64,000 nt of DNA from Nitrospirota bacterium (GTDB taxonomy: Bacteria; Nitrospirota_A; Leptospirillia; Leptospirillales; Leptospirillaceae): NCBI GenBank assembly GCA_021838585.1, contig JAKCDE010000006.1, forward strand, positions 1 through 64,000, written 5' to 3'. Position numbers and translations under genes: made by a program. The notes beneath the pieces were generated by a model that saw only the letters and a list, made by a program, of their open reading frames with translations, was not told where the DNA came from and ran no database searches. Below, piece after piece: positions 53,815 through 63,458 of this stretch (its first letter is position 1; the number at the start of each line of letters is the position of its first letter).

Positions 53815-54900
53815 ATGAGACACAAGACCCTTTCCAGACCAATATTTCCGGACGACGAACTGATCCGAAAGACGGGGCACGAGGACGGATTGGCGGGGCT
53901 GCCAGCGGGAAGCAGCTACGAGCCCGGCCCCTTCGAGCGGTCGATTATCGCCGCCGGCGAGTCGAAGATCAGCGAAATTTACGCCCAGACGGCCCAGGAG
54001 CTTTACCGCTACGAAGGGCTGTCGTCGAACCTGTCCAACGCCTACGAATCGAACCAGTACCGGCTCAAGGACGTTCTGGTCCGATACAAGAACCGCAAGG
54101 AGATCGTGGGCCGTGACGTGGTCATTCCTGTTCCCTACTTCATCCACTGGTTGGTTGTGATTCTGCTGGCGATCGGGGAGTTTCCGCTGAACGTCGTCGT
54201 CTTCCGGATGTTCGGAGAACCGGAGCTGATGACCTACGTCATGAGCATGACCCTCTCCCTGACGCTACCATTGATCGGGGTTTTCCTCGGTCTTCAGATC
54301 CGGACCCTGGTCAAGCCGAAAATTGCCACGGCCATCATGATCTTTCTTGCGCCGGCGACGGTTCTCGGAGCGCTTACCGCCCTCTCCTTCATCCGCAATA
54401 TGTATGTGACCCTCCATGCCGAACACAGGCTGGGTGGAGGCTCGGGCAACATGGTCTATGCCATGTTCGCGATCAACCTTCTGATCTTCCTGGGCGCTTT
54501 CATGGTCTCTTTCTTCGCCCATGACCAGGACTCCGAACTGGATGCCCTGCATGTCGCCGTCGTGCGACTCGACAAGAAGCGGACAAAACTGCGGGAGAAG
54601 CTTTCCCGGGCGATTTCGAAGACGAACGCGGTGATACGCGCCGGTCGCGGCGAGGCGGAGCGTGTCCTCTCCGAAACGTCGGCCAAGATCGCCATCTACC
54701 GCCAGGCAAACATGGCTTCACGCGGAGGAACGGTCGCCCCCTCCTCCTTTTCAAGGAATCCCGAATCTCCCACCCTCAAGAGATGGTGGCCGGATCTCAG
54801 AATTCCGGATGCGGCCGAGTCTATGGCCACGAATCCAGCCCCCAGCGGAAAGCCGAATGACGGGCAGGGCCGGCCTCTATTTTCCACGGGGAGGGTGTAA
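53815..54900 (+). CDS. Four-TM membrane protein with cytosolic coiled-coil flanks, unknown
   Basis: This 361-residue protein has about 110 hydrophilic residues (GESKISEIYAQTAQELYRYE), then four membrane helices between residues ~115 and 235 (FIHWLVVILLAIGEFPLNVV; LTLPLIGVFLGLQI; IMIFLAPATVLGALTAL; MFAINLLIFLGAFMVSFF). A long basic helix follows (VRLDKKRTKLREKLSRAISK) and then a disordered proline/serine tail. ATG 53815 follows AAGGAG; ATG 53770 overlaps the previous stop but has no ribosome site. No family was recognised. It lies between a coiled-coil gene and an exported VWA gene, which suggests a membrane-spanning complex. Confidence 0.7.
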   Translation: MRHKTLSRPIFPDDELIRKTGHEDGLAGLPAGSSYEPGPFERSIIAAGESKISEIYAQTAQELYRYEGLSSNLSNAYESNQYRLKDVLVRYKNRKEIVGRDVVIPVPYFIHWLVVILLAIGEFPLNVVVFRMFGEPELMTYVMSMTLSLTLPLIGVFLGLQIRTLVKPKIATAIMIFLAPATVLGALTALSFIRNMYVTLHAEHRLGGGSGNMVYAMFAINLLIFLGAFMVSFFAHDQDSELDALHVAVVRLDKKRTKLREKLSRAISKTNAVIRAGRGEAERVLSETSAKIAIYRQANMASRGGTVAPSSFSRNPESPTLKRWWPDLRIPDAAESMATNPAPSGKPNDGQGRPLFSTGRV

Positions 54901-54901
54901 G

Positions 54902-55786
54902 ATGAACGCATGGGGAGAGAGGGCCGGCCGATTCCTGGCCGGCCTGGGGATGGGAACTCTGGCCATTCTTTCGGCTCCACCTGTTCCGGGATTCCTGCCG
55001 GGAGCCGGATCGCCGCAGGTCGCCCGGGCGGAAGAGGGAGTGAGTTCGGGACGGGACATTCTGGTCTTCGTTGACGAAACCGGGAGCACGGGACGCCAGT
55101 TCGACGTTTACCGGCGGGCTCTTCTCGGCAGGATTGTTCCGGAGCTTAGGGCGGGCGACCGTCTGAGGGTGGCACCGATCGTCGACGACAATTCGCTGGT
55201 GTCGAGCTTCATGGCGGAAGGGAGCCTTCCCGCCCGTCCCGGCTTCGACAGTCTTTCGGAAAATGAGATCGACTACAAAAACGAGGTCAAGCAGGAAAAA
55301 GCCGAGGACAAGGCGATTCGGGACAAGCTTCTGTCCACCCTCACGGAGAAACTCAAAAAACCAGGGAAGTCCCGGTACACTGATCTGTTCGGGGCTGCCC
55401 GCATGGCTTCCCAGCTTTTTTCCGCCGACCGTCGGCGTCCGATCCTTGTCTTTCTCTCGGACATGCAGGAGGACCGGGGGCGATTTAGGTACAAGGACAT
55501 GAAGTGGAACGCCAGGGATCTCACCCGGGTCGAGAAGGCCTACGGGTTTCCCGATCTAAAGAACGTATGCGTATACGTGATCGGAACGCGATCTCCCTCG
55601 ATCGAGAAAACGCGCAAGATGGGCGAGTTCTGGTTCCAGTACTTCAAAAAGTCCGGAGCCGACATCCGTCCTTCCCACATTGGTTCGATGCTGATCAACT
55701 GGCCGCCGGAGGAGGATTGCGGAAAGCCCCGGGCCCTGCCGAAGAAGGGAGAAAGCTGGCTTCAGAAACTGAGAAAGCAGCTATGA
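54902..55786 (+). CDS. Exported von Willebrand factor A-like protein
   Basis: This 294-residue protein has a signal peptide (FLAGLGMGTLAILSAPPVPG, cleavage near QVARA). A VWA-type domain follows: strand DILVFVDETGSTG contains a DxTxS variant of the MIDAS metal site (DxSxS), and later strands RRPILVFLSDMQEDRGRF and VCVYVIGTRSPS complete the Rossmann-like sheet. VWA domains bind protein partners through a divalent metal. It begins one base after the membrane-protein stop. Function is unknown; a role as the periplasmic part of a complex with the upstream proteins is inferred. Confidence 0.78.
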   Translation: MNAWGERAGRFLAGLGMGTLAILSAPPVPGFLPGAGSPQVARAEEGVSSGRDILVFVDETGSTGRQFDVYRRALLGRIVPELRAGDRLRVAPIVDDNSLVSSFMAEGSLPARPGFDSLSENEIDYKNEVKQEKAEDKAIRDKLLSTLTEKLKKPGKSRYTDLFGAARMASQLFSADRRRPILVFLSDMQEDRGRFRYKDMKWNARDLTRVEKAYGFPDLKNVCVYVIGTRSPSIEKTRKMGEFWFQYFKKSGADIRPSHIGSMLINWPPEEDCGKPRALPKKGESWLQKLRKQL

Positions 55787-55815
55787 AAAAATTCGGGAAT
55801 CCCAGGTTTCGAGGA

Positions 55816-55843
55816 CCCTCCGGTCCCTATGTCCGGAGGGCCT
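55816..55843 (+). terminator. Terminator-like hairpin after the VWA gene
   Basis: CCCTCCGG (55816-55823) pairs with CCGGAGGG (55833-55840) across a 9-nt loop, followed by CCTTTCT. It overlaps the end of the convergent pgm gene. The T-run is weak. Confidence 0.5.
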
Positions 55844-57482
55844 TTCTGATTTCCCGGTCGGCCGTTTCCAGGATTTCCTGGAGGTGGGCCTCGCTCCGGG
55901 TGCTCTCCCCGTAAATCTTGAGAATTTCTTCCGTGCCCGATGGCCGGGCGGCAAACCACCCCGAGGCGCTTTCGACCTTGATTCCTCCGATCGGCTGACC
56001 GTTTCCCGGAGCGGTTGTCAGGACGCGCAGGACGGGTTCTCCCGCCAGCAGTGCGAGGGGCAGACGCTCCGGAGAGATTTTCCCGAGTGCGGTCCGGAGG
56101 GAGGCATCGGCCGGGGAATCGATCCGCCGGTAATAATGGGGTCCGAACCGCGAGACAAGATCCCTGTAGTGGAGTCCAGGTTCCCGGCCTGTCACGGCCG
56201 CGATCTCCGCGGCGCAGAGGGAGGGGATGAGGGCGTCCTTGTCGGTGGTCCAGACCGTTCCGTTTTGGCGGAGAAAGGATGCTCCCGCGCTTTCCTCTCC
56301 CCCGAGTCCAACGGATCCGTCGAGAAGACCGTCCACGAACCATTTGAACCCGACGGGAACCTCGAAAAGGGGGCGCCCCAGCGATTCCGCGACGCGGTCG
56401 ATCATCCGGCTCGACACGATGGTCTTGCCAACCCGGACTCCGGCCCCCCATGACGGCCGGTGGGAAAAAAGATAGGCGGCCAGAACCGCAAGGTAATGGT
56501 TCGGATTCATGAGGCCGGCGGAGGGCGAAACGATTCCGTGGCGGTCGTGATCTGTGTCGCATCCAAAAGAAATGTCAAATTTTCCCCCCATCTCCACGAG
56601 GCGTTTCATGGCCCAGGGGGAGGAGGGATCCATCCGGATCTTGCCGTCCCAGTCCACGGTCATGAAGGAGAATGTCGGATCGACCGTCTCCCGGACCACG
56701 GTCAGATCGAGTCCGTACGTTTCGGCGATCCGTCCCCAGTAATGGACTCCCGCCCCGCCCAGCGGGTCGACGCCGATCCGGATCCCGGAGGATCGGATCG
56801 CCTCCATGTCGATGACCGATCCCAGATCGGCCACGTATGCGGACATGTAGTCCCGGGTGTGGATCGTGTCCGCCTCCATCGCCCGATCGAAGGGGATCCG
56901 GCGCACCCCGGACAGTCCTTCCGCCAGAAAGCGGTTGGCCGTTTCCTCGATCCAGCGGGTGGCGGCCGGATCGGCCGGACCTCCGCCGGGGGGGTTGTAT
57001 TTGAAGCCCCCATCCTCCGGAGGATTGTGCGAGGGTGTGATGACAATCCCGTCGGCGGGCGAAGGAGGCGCTCCCCCGTCCCGGGGATGATTGTAGGTCA
57101 GGATGGCGTGGCTGACGACGGGAGTGGGGGTCGGTTCATCCCGATCGGAAACGATGGTGGTGACACCGTTGGCCGCGAGAACGGAGAGGGCGGTGACGAA
57201 TGCGGGACGGGAGAGGGCGTGCGTGTCGGCCCCGACAAAAAGGGGGCCTTCGATTCCCCGGGACTTCCTGTAGAGGCAGACGGCCTGGGTGATGGCCAGG
57301 ATGTGGTCCTCGTTGAATGTGCCCTCGAAGGCGCTTCCCCGGTGGCCGGATGTTCCGAAAGAGACGCGCTGGGCGGGGTTGCCGGGATCCGGGCGCTTCG
57401 CAAAGAATTCGGTGACGAGTCGGGGAATGTCGACGATGAGGGAAGAGGGGGGGGGCAGTCCGGCCAGGGGGCTCACGCTCAT
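55827..57482 (-). CDS. pgm: Phosphoglucomutase (alpha-D-glucose type)
   Basis: Pgm interconverts glucose 1- and 6-phosphate, linking glycogen/nucleotide sugars to the pentose-phosphate route. The 551-residue protein has FGTSGHRGSAF, the phosphoserine loop GIVITPSHNPPEDGGFKYNPP near residue 140, the metal loop FGCDTDHDRHG near 300, GGEESAGASF near 390 and the C-terminal phosphate-binding ARPSGTEEILKIY. Start ATG 57482 follows AAGGAG; the longer frame upstream lies within the HAD gene. Length matches bacterial Pgm (~545). Confidence 0.95.
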   Translation of the reverse strand: MSVSPLAGLPPPSSLIVDIPRLVTEFFAKRPDPGNPAQRVSFGTSGHRGSAFEGTFNEDHILAITQAVCLYRKSRGIEGPLFVGADTHALSRPAFVTALSVLAANGVTTIVSDRDEPTPTPVVSHAILTYNHPRDGGAPPSPADGIVITPSHNPPEDGGFKYNPPGGGPADPAATRWIEETANRFLAEGLSGVRRIPFDRAMEADTIHTRDYMSAYVADLGSVIDMEAIRSSGIRIGVDPLGGAGVHYWGRIAETYGLDLTVVRETVDPTFSFMTVDWDGKIRMDPSSPWAMKRLVEMGGKFDISFGCDTDHDRHGIVSPSAGLMNPNHYLAVLAAYLFSHRPSWGAGVRVGKTIVSSRMIDRVAESLGRPLFEVPVGFKWFVDGLLDGSVGLGGEESAGASFLRQNGTVWTTDKDALIPSLCAAEIAAVTGREPGLHYRDLVSRFGPHYYRRIDSPADASLRTALGKISPERLPLALLAGEPVLRVLTTAPGNGQPIGGIKVESASGWFAARPSGTEEILKIYGESTRSEAHLQEILETADREIRKALRT

Positions 57483-58171
57483 GGGAGGCTCCTTTTGGTT
57501 AAGAAGGGGGAGGCGAAGAGGGGGCAGTCCGGTGCGAGGAGGTCGGCGATGTGGTCGACGGAAAGGTCGGGGGCCGGGCATGAGACGAACAGGGAGGAAT
57601 CGGCGGCGTAGTGACCCTGCTTAGGGAGAACGGTGGTCACTCGGTCCTGCCAGGCTGACTTGAAGGCGGTCAGGATCCGGACCTTGTCGTCGATGACGAC
57701 ATAGTGCTCTCCCGGGAAACGCTCCTCGATGTCGGAAAGCATCTGTTCCTTGTGGATGTATATCAGAACCTGTCCGTCGGCCGCATCCCACAGCCCGGAC
57801 CGTTCGATCTTGCGTGGCTGGAAGACGGCGTCACCGTCGGACAGGATAACAACTTCTCCGCGCCGCCTGAGGGCTGCGATCACCTCCAGTGCCTTCGGGT
57901 GGAGGAGGGTGTGGAAGGGGTAGTCGACCATCCAGGATGACATGCGCAGAAGGCGCGGATCGTGGAGTTCCTCCTCGCGATAGAGCTGAAGGGCTCCCAG
58001 ATAGTCGGCATAGCCGATCCGGCCCCATCGCTCCGTGAAGATCGCCCAGTACCGTTCCCGCGCGGGGAGGCCGTACTCCTCCTCCAGATGACGGGCCAGA
58101 TCGGACTGGAGACGGTCATTGTCGAGCAGCGTATTGTCGACGTCGATCAGAAAGACGGTCTTGGGCTCCAT
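57479..58171 (-). CDS. HAD-superfamily hydrolase
   Basis: This 230-residue phosphatase-like protein has motif I LIDVDNTLLDND (DxDxT form, nucleophile Asp10), motif II VVILSDGDA near residue 108, and motif IV VVIDDKVRIL near 160; a helical cap (residues ~18-85) indicates subclass I. Substrates of such enzymes are small phosphate esters; this one is unknown. It overlaps pgm by 4 bp, suggesting sugar-phosphate metabolism. Confidence 0.8.
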   Translation of the reverse strand: MEPKTVFLIDVDNTLLDNDRLQSDLARHLEEEYGLPARERYWAIFTERWGRIGYADYLGALQLYREEELHDPRLLRMSSWMVDYPFHTLLHPKALEVIAALRRRGEVVILSDGDAVFQPRKIERSGLWDAADGQVLIYIHKEQMLSDIEERFPGEHYVVIDDKVRILTAFKSAWQDRVTTVLPKQGHYAADSSLFVSCPAPDLSVDHIADLLAPDCPLFASPFLTKRSLP

Positions 58172-58186
58172 GGCGCGATCCTTCTC

Positions 58187-58681
58187 TCAGGCCTGTCCAC
58201 AGGGTTCCCGGGGCAGATCCTCCAGGGGAGAGCCGGGTCCCTCCCACAGGGTGAAATCCTGGAAATCGAAGCCCGGGGCCACCGTGCAGGTGGCCAGACT
58301 GAACGATCCGAGGGAGCGGGCTCGCTGCCACGCCCCGGCAGGCACGACCGCCAGACAATGCGGCGGATCCCTGTCGAGTTCCCAGGTCTCGGGCATCCCG
58401 TCACGCCCAAAGCAAAGATGGAGGGGGGCCCCTCCGATATGGTGCCAGATTTCGCAGGAGGAGACCCGGTGCCAGCGGGTCTCGACGCCCCCGGGAATCA
58501 GAAAGATGATTACCGAAACGGTGGAGCGGACCTGTCCGGTTTCCCGAACTGTCACCTCCTCGATTCCGCGGTGGATCTCCCGATAAAAGCCTCCTTCGGG
58601 ATGAGGCATCAGGGCGTGGAGACTGATCTGCCGGAGAATTTCCGGGTTTTCCGGGAAGGATGTTCCGCTCATATCAAGCAT
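58187..58681 (-). CDS. Cupin DUF985-family protein
   Basis: The 164-residue single-domain cupin has LMPHPEGGFYREIHR near residue 25 (family signature), SVIIFLIPGGVETRWHRVSSCEIWHH and VVPAGAWQRARSL. The histidines and glutamate that could bind metal are present (RWHRVSSCEIWHH). Members are of unknown biochemical role. ATG 58681 overlaps the stop of the oxidoreductase gene; ATG 58672 is an alternative. The longer frame upstream is not conserved. Confidence 0.8.
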   Translation of the reverse strand: MLDMSGTSFPENPEILRQISLHALMPHPEGGFYREIHRGIEEVTVRETGQVRSTVSVIIFLIPGGVETRWHRVSSCEIWHHIGGAPLHLCFGRDGMPETWELDRDPPHCLAVVPAGAWQRARSLGSFSLATCTVAPGFDFQDFTLWEGPGSPLEDLPREPCGQA

Positions 58682-59682
58682 CAGAACTTCAGGCAGATCT
58701 TGCCGGTGAAGTTTTCCTCCTCCAGCGCCCGGAAGGCGTCGGGGGCGGAGGAGAAGGGTATGACACGGTCGATGGCGGGCTTTATCCTGTTCCGGACGAT
58801 CGCCTTCAGCATCTGCTCGAAATGCGTTCGGCTCCCCACATAGATTCCCTGCAGACGCAGCTGTTTGGCGAGGACGGGGAAGACGGGAAGTTCGGCCTGG
58901 CCCCCGGAGAGGACGCCAATGACCGCCACATGGCCCCCGGGACGGGTGCAGGAAAGAGAGCGTGCGATGGTGCCGGCCCCACCGACCTCGACGACGTGGT
59001 CGACGCCTTGGCCCTCGGTCCGGGAGAGAACCTCCCGGTCCCATTCGGGAAAGGTCCGGTAGTTGATCCCCGAATCCGCCCCTAACCGGGCCGCTTTCTC
59101 AAGCTTTTGGTCGGATGAGGATGTGACGATGACCTCGGCTCCGGCCATTTTTGCGAACTGGAGGGCGAAAAGGGAAACGCCTCCGGTTCCCTGCACGAGT
59201 ACCCTTTCTCCCGGCCGAAGGCTCCCCTGGACGAAGAGCGCGTTCCAGGCGGTCACTGCGGCGCAGGGAAGGGTGGCGGCCTCTTCGAAGGAGAGGGAGT
59301 CCGGAATCCGGACGAGGCCCTCTTCCGGAAGCAGGACCCTCTCCGCGAGCACTCCGTCCCGGTCGCCCCCCAGGGCTATCGCGTGTCTGGGGGGAGGGCC
59401 GTCGATCCAGTTCTGGTGGAAGGTCCCAGCGACCCGGTCTCCGATTTTGACTCTGGAGACGCCAGGACCCGTGGCGACGACCGTGCCGGCTCCGTCGGAA
59501 AGAGGGATAAGTGGGAGGCGGAGATTGGGATAGTGGCCCCGGAGGATGAGGAGATCCCGGTAATTCAGGGAGGCGGCGCGAATCTCGATCAACACCTCGC
59601 CCGGTCCCGGAACAGGCTCTTCCCGGTCGGTGGGGCGAAGGGCCCCGGGGGTTCCCGGATCGCGGATTTCAAAAACCTTCAT
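58681..59682 (-). CDS. Zinc-free MDR-family oxidoreductase (quinone-reductase/alcohol-dehydrogenase type)
   Basis: The 333-residue NADPH-binding protein has GEVLIEIRAASLNYRDLL, LIPLSDGAGTVVATGPGVSR, ERVLVQGTGGVSLFALQFAK near residue 165 (nucleotide-binding region) and VVEVGGAGTIARSL. Zinc-ligand cysteines of alcohol dehydrogenases are missing (NYRDLL instead of a CxxD site), which favours quinone oxidoreductase or enoyl-reductase-like activity. A good AAAGGAG site precedes ATG 59682. It is first of a four-gene run leading to pgm. Confidence 0.85.
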   Translation of the reverse strand: MKVFEIRDPGTPGALRPTDREEPVPGPGEVLIEIRAASLNYRDLLILRGHYPNLRLPLIPLSDGAGTVVATGPGVSRVKIGDRVAGTFHQNWIDGPPPRHAIALGGDRDGVLAERVLLPEEGLVRIPDSLSFEEAATLPCAAVTAWNALFVQGSLRPGERVLVQGTGGVSLFALQFAKMAGAEVIVTSSSDQKLEKAARLGADSGINYRTFPEWDREVLSRTEGQGVDHVVEVGGAGTIARSLSCTRPGGHVAVIGVLSGGQAELPVFPVLAKQLRLQGIYVGSRTHFEQMLKAIVRNRIKPAIDRVIPFSSAPDAFRALEEENFTGKICLKF

Positions 59683-59832
59683 GGAAGGACTCCTTTTGAA
59701 GAATCGTGGGTCAAGGGAAGACTATCGGATTGTGGGGAGCGATTGCAACGGGATTTTGCCGCTTGGCGACTCTCTTGTGATAAAATCGGCAGGTACGGAT
59801 TTTCACCCCGAACCCTCATGACAAGGAAGACC

Positions 59833-60429
59833 ATGCCGGATGTGCACCATTCCACCTTCACTCGCCGGAGATGTTTCTTAGTTCTGCTGCCGGTGATTTT
59901 TGTCCTGTTTTTTATTTCAGGCCGCTCCTCCGCCTCCACGTTGACCGATCAGCTCGGAATCTCCCTCTTTGACGCCCGTGAGAAAGCTCCGGACATTGCG
60001 GCCCCAGACCTGTCCGGCCGGATCCTCCGCCTTTCCGACTATCGGGGAAAGGTGGTTCTTTTAAATTTCTGGGCCACGTGGTGCGATCCGTGCAGGAAGG
60101 AAATCCCTTCCCTGATTTCCCTGCGAAAGAAACTGGCCGGGCGTCCTTTTGTCATTGTCAGTGTCGCCATGGACCGCCGCCTCGTCCATATTCCTCCCTT
60201 TGTCCGCAAGTTCGGGATCGATTATCCGGTTCTGGAGGGACGTCGCGGCCAGGTTGACCCCCGGTATTTCGGCCTCGGTCTTCCCCAGAGCTACGTCATC
60301 CTGCCTGACGGCACGCTGGTCGGGAGGGTGGTCGGAGGAAGAGAGTGGGATTCTCCGGCTTTCGTCAGCTACTTTCGTTCCATGACCGGAGGGCCGGCCA
60401 TGTCCGGAAAGAAGGGGGGACGTCTATGA
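59833..60429 (+). CDS. TlpA/ResA-like thioredoxin, membrane-anchored or exported
   Basis: This 198-residue protein has an N-terminal hydrophobic anchor (CFLVLLPVIFVLFFISG), then a TlpA-like fold: REKAPDIAAPDLSGRILRLSDYRGKVVLLNFWATWCDPC with the redox motif CDPC near residue 88, and cis-proline in GLGLPQSYVILPDGTLVG. Such proteins reduce periplasmic thiols, often in cytochrome c maturation. ATG 59833 follows AAGGAAG; ATG 59818 is possible. Its end overlaps nadE by 4 bp (ATGA). Confidence 0.85.
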   Translation: MPDVHHSTFTRRRCFLVLLPVIFVLFFISGRSSASTLTDQLGISLFDAREKAPDIAAPDLSGRILRLSDYRGKVVLLNFWATWCDPCRKEIPSLISLRKKLAGRPFVIVSVAMDRRLVHIPPFVRKFGIDYPVLEGRRGQVDPRYFGLGLPQSYVILPDGTLVGRVVGGREWDSPAFVSYFRSMTGGPAMSGKKGGRL

Positions 60430-62183
60430 GGAGCCTCAGGGTCGGTCTTTTCCAGATCAATGCGGTGGTGGGGGATCTCGAGGGAAATACCGACAAGATC
60501 CGCCGCCATCTGAAGTCCTCCGCCTCCCGGAATCTCGACATCGCCGCCTTCCCGGAGCTCGCGATCACGGGCTATCCTCCCGAGGATCTCCTTCTGAAGC
60601 CGACCTTCCTGGAAAAGAACAGAAAGGCCCTCGCGGACCTTCTCAACGTGGCTCCGGAGATCCTCCTCATCGTGGGGTTCGTGGAACAGGCCGATGATAT
60701 CTACAACGCCGCGGCCATGATCTATGGGGGCAAGGTGGTGGGAATCCAGCGGAAGCAGTATCTCCCGAACTATGGAGTCTTCGACGAGAACCGGTATTTT
60801 CAGTCCGGCAGTTCGAATACCCTGCTCCGCTTTCGAAACGTGACGATCGGGGTGAACATCTGCGAAGATATCTGGTATCCCAAGGGACCTCTCTACCACC
60901 AGACACTCGACGGAGACGCGGAGGTGATCATCAACCTTTCGGCTTCCCCCTTTCATGCGGGCAAGCGGGAGGTCCGGGAGTCGATGCTCAAGACGCGGGC
61001 CGCAGACAATGGAACTTACATCGTGTACACCAATCTGGTGGGCGGGCAGGACGAACTGGTCTTCGACGGCCAGAGCCTTGTGATCGGCCCGGAGGGAGAG
61101 ATCGAATCGCGTGGTAAAGCCTTCGACGAGGACGTGATCATCAGCGAAATCGACGTGGACCGCGTGTTCGGAGTCCGTCTCCACGATCCCCGGCGCCGGA
61201 AGGAGAAGCAGGCCCGGCTCTATGGCGGGGACTGGGGACGAAATCCTCTGGAGCTGGTGGATCTCGACGGGGACCGACCGGTTTCTCCGGGAGTTCCCCG
61301 CCCCCTCGTGAAGGGTCCCCTCACCGATCCGCTTTCCCCTGTCCGGGAAATCTACGAGGCTCTGGTGATGGGGGTACGGGACTACGTGGGCAAGAACGGC
61401 CTTGCCGATGTCCTGATCGGCATCTCCGGAGGCGTCGATTCCGCGCTCGTGGCGGCCGTCGCCTCCGATGCCCTGGGGCCGGGACATGTCCACGGCCTTT
61501 TCATGCCGTCGGTCTACACCTCCGAAGAGAGCCGGGAGGATGCCCATCTGCTTGCATCCAACCTGGGCTTTTCGCTGGAGACGATCCCGATCGATTCCCT
61601 GGTGTCGGAGTTCCTTTCCCGTCTCTCCCCCCTTTTCGGGGGCCGGGGACCGGACACGACCGAGGAGAACCTTCAACCCCGGATCCGCGGGATGCTTCTG
61701 ATGGCCCTTTCGAACAAGTTCGGCCATCTCGTGCTGACCACCGGGAACAAGTCCGAGATGAGCGTTGGCTACATGACCCTCTACGGGGACATGGCCGGAG
61801 GGTTCGCCGTTCTCAAGGACGTCCCCAAGACGGTCGTCTATCAGCTTGCGCATCTCCGGAACCATCTGAAGCCGGGGGAGATCCCCGTGAGGATCCTGAT
61901 CCGCAAACCCACGGCCGAATTGAAGGAGAACCAGTTCGATACGGACAGCCTCCCCCCCTACGAGATCCTCGATCCGATCATGGAGGCCTACGTCGAGGAG
62001 GATCTGGGCTACGAGGAAATCGTCGGTCGTGGCTTCGCCCCCTCCGACGTGGCCCGTGTCATCCGCCTGATCGACAGGAGCGAGTACAAGCGGCGGCAGT
62101 CTCCGCCCGGAGTCAAGATTTCCATGCGGGCCTTCGGAAAGGACTGGAGACTTCCCATGACCAACCGTTTCAAGGGTGTCTGA
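60426..62183 (+). CDS. nadE: Glutamine-dependent NAD+ synthetase
   Basis: The enzyme amidates nicotinate adenine dinucleotide to NAD+. The 585-residue protein joins a nitrilase-like glutaminase domain (residues ~1-270: [16 protein letters not shown] with Glu, [16 protein letters not shown] with Lys, [11 protein letters not shown] with the nucleophilic Cys) to an ATP-pyrophosphatase ligase domain ([20 protein letters not shown] near residue 335; [13 protein letters not shown]). All three glutaminase residues are intact, so glutamine can be the nitrogen donor. The start overlaps the thioredoxin stop. Confidence 0.95.
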   Translation: MRSLRVGLFQINAVVGDLEGNTDKIRRHLKSSASRNLDIAAFPELAITGYPPEDLLLKPTFLEKNRKALADLLNVAPEILLIVGFVEQADDIYNAAAMIYGGKVVGIQRKQYLPNYGVFDENRYFQSGSSNTLLRFRNVTIGVNICEDIWYPKGPLYHQTLDGDAEVIINLSASPFHAGKREVRESMLKTRAADNGTYIVYTNLVGGQDELVFDGQSLVIGPEGEIESRGKAFDEDVIISEIDVDRVFGVRLHDPRRRKEKQARLYGGDWGRNPLELVDLDGDRPVSPGVPRPLVKGPLTDPLSPVREIYEALVMGVRDYVGKNGLADVLIGISGGVDSALVAAVASDALGPGHVHGLFMPSVYTSEESREDAHLLASNLGFSLETIPIDSLVSEFLSRLSPLFGGRGPDTTEENLQPRIRGMLLMALSNKFGHLVLTTGNKSEMSVGYMTLYGDMAGGFAVLKDVPKTVVYQLAHLRNHLKPGEIPVRILIRKPTAELKENQFDTDSLPPYEILDPIMEAYVEEDLGYEEIVGRGFAPSDVARVIRLIDRSEYKRRQSPPGVKISMRAFGKDWRLPMTNRFKGV

Positions 62184-62233
62184 GGCCCCCTGACCAATTC
62201 GGCAACCGAGCCGGCAGAAAGCGAGAACAAGGC

Positions 62234-63436
62234 GTGTCCACAATCTCCATCGAAGAAGCCATCGAGCGCATCAGAAACGGCAAGATGATCATATTGTCCG
62301 ACGACGAGGATCGGGAGAACGAAGGCGACTTCGTCATCGCCGCCCAGTTCGCGACTCCGGAAGCCATCAACTTCATGGCCAAATACGGCCGTGGACTGAT
62401 CTGCATCACGCTGACCCAGGAGAAGGCGGAATCTCTCCATCTCGATCCCATGACCTCGGTCAACGAGGCCTCCTTCGGGACAGACTTCACGATCTCAGTC
62501 GATGCCCGGGAGGGAATCTCGACGGGGATTTCAGCCTTCGACAGGGCCCATACAATCCAGCTCATGGTTCGCCCCGAAGCCAGCCCCTCCGACCTGGTCC
62601 GCCCGGGCCACATATTTCCGATCCGGGCCAAGCCGGGAGGGGTTCTGAAACGGGCCGGCCAGACGGAGGGCTCGGTCGATCTCGCCCGCCTCGCTGGACT
62701 GATCCCGATGGGGGTCATCTGTGAAATCCTGAACGAAGATGGTACAATGGCGCGTTTTCCCGATCTTCAGAAAGTCTCCGAAGAGCATGGGATTCCGATT
62801 GCCACCGTCAGGGACCTGATCGCCTACCGTAAGCGTGAGGAAAAGCTCGTGACCGAGGTGGCTTCCGCGGATCTTCCCACGGAACTCGGTCACTTTCGCG
62901 CGGTCGTGTTCGAGGACGTGGTCGGCAGCGGTCCCCACATCGCTCTCGTGAAGGGCGATATCGATCGGGAGATCCCGACTCTGGTCCGTGTCCACTCGAG
63001 CTGTGTCACCGGAGACATCTTTCATTCCCTCCGGTGCGATTGTGGAAGCCAGCTTGAGGAGTCCCTCCGGATGATCGAGAAGGAGGGCCGCGGGATCCTG
63101 CTCTACATGAATCAGGAAGGCCGCGGAATCGGTCTTGCGAACAAGATCAAGGCCTACCGGCTTCAGGAACAGGGGTACGACACCGTGGAGGCCAATCTCA
63201 AGCTCGGTTTCAAGGAGGATCTGCGGGACTACGGCCTTGGGGCGCAGATTCTCTGCCATCTGGGAGCCTCAAAGCTCCTCCTGATGACCAACAATCCGAG
63301 AAAGATCGTGGGCCTTGAGGGGTACGGCCTTGAAATCGTCTCCCGGATCCCGATCGAAATCCCCCCGCGGGAGACCAACAAGCGTTACCTTGCGACCAAA
63401 AGGGACAAGCTGGGGCATATCCTCAACAAGCTCTGA
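62234..63436 (+). CDS. ribBA: Bifunctional DHBP synthase / GTP cyclohydrolase II
   Basis: The protein makes both riboflavin precursors. The 400-residue chain has an N-terminal 3,4-dihydroxy-2-butanone 4-phosphate synthase ([38 protein letters not shown]) and a C-terminal GTP cyclohydrolase II ([20 protein letters not shown] with three zinc cysteines near residue 257; [17 protein letters not shown]). Both domains retain their signatures. The start is a GTG. It is followed 22 bp later by ribH. Confidence 0.96.
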   Translation: MSTISIEEAIERIRNGKMIILSDDEDRENEGDFVIAAQFATPEAINFMAKYGRGLICITLTQEKAESLHLDPMTSVNEASFGTDFTISVDAREGISTGISAFDRAHTIQLMVRPEASPSDLVRPGHIFPIRAKPGGVLKRAGQTEGSVDLARLAGLIPMGVICEILNEDGTMARFPDLQKVSEEHGIPIATVRDLIAYRKREEKLVTEVASADLPTELGHFRAVVFEDVVGSGPHIALVKGDIDREIPTLVRVHSSCVTGDIFHSLRCDCGSQLEESLRMIEKEGRGILLYMNQEGRGIGLANKIKAYRLQEQGYDTVEANLKLGFKEDLRDYGLGAQILCHLGASKLLLMTNNPRKIVGLEGYGLEIVSRIPIEIPPRETNKRYLATKRDKLGHILNKL

Positions 63437-63458
63437 GAGATAAAGGAGGAAGATTCGG

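Noticed and set aside
56460..57611. Plus-strand open frame of 383 codons
   Set aside because: Shadow of pgm; glycine/aspartate/arginine-rich and without family features.
60369..62243. Minus-strand open frame of 624 codons
   Set aside because: Antisense to nadE, whose motifs and codon pattern are convincing; composition is histidine/glycine/arginine-rich as expected of a GC-rich shadow frame.
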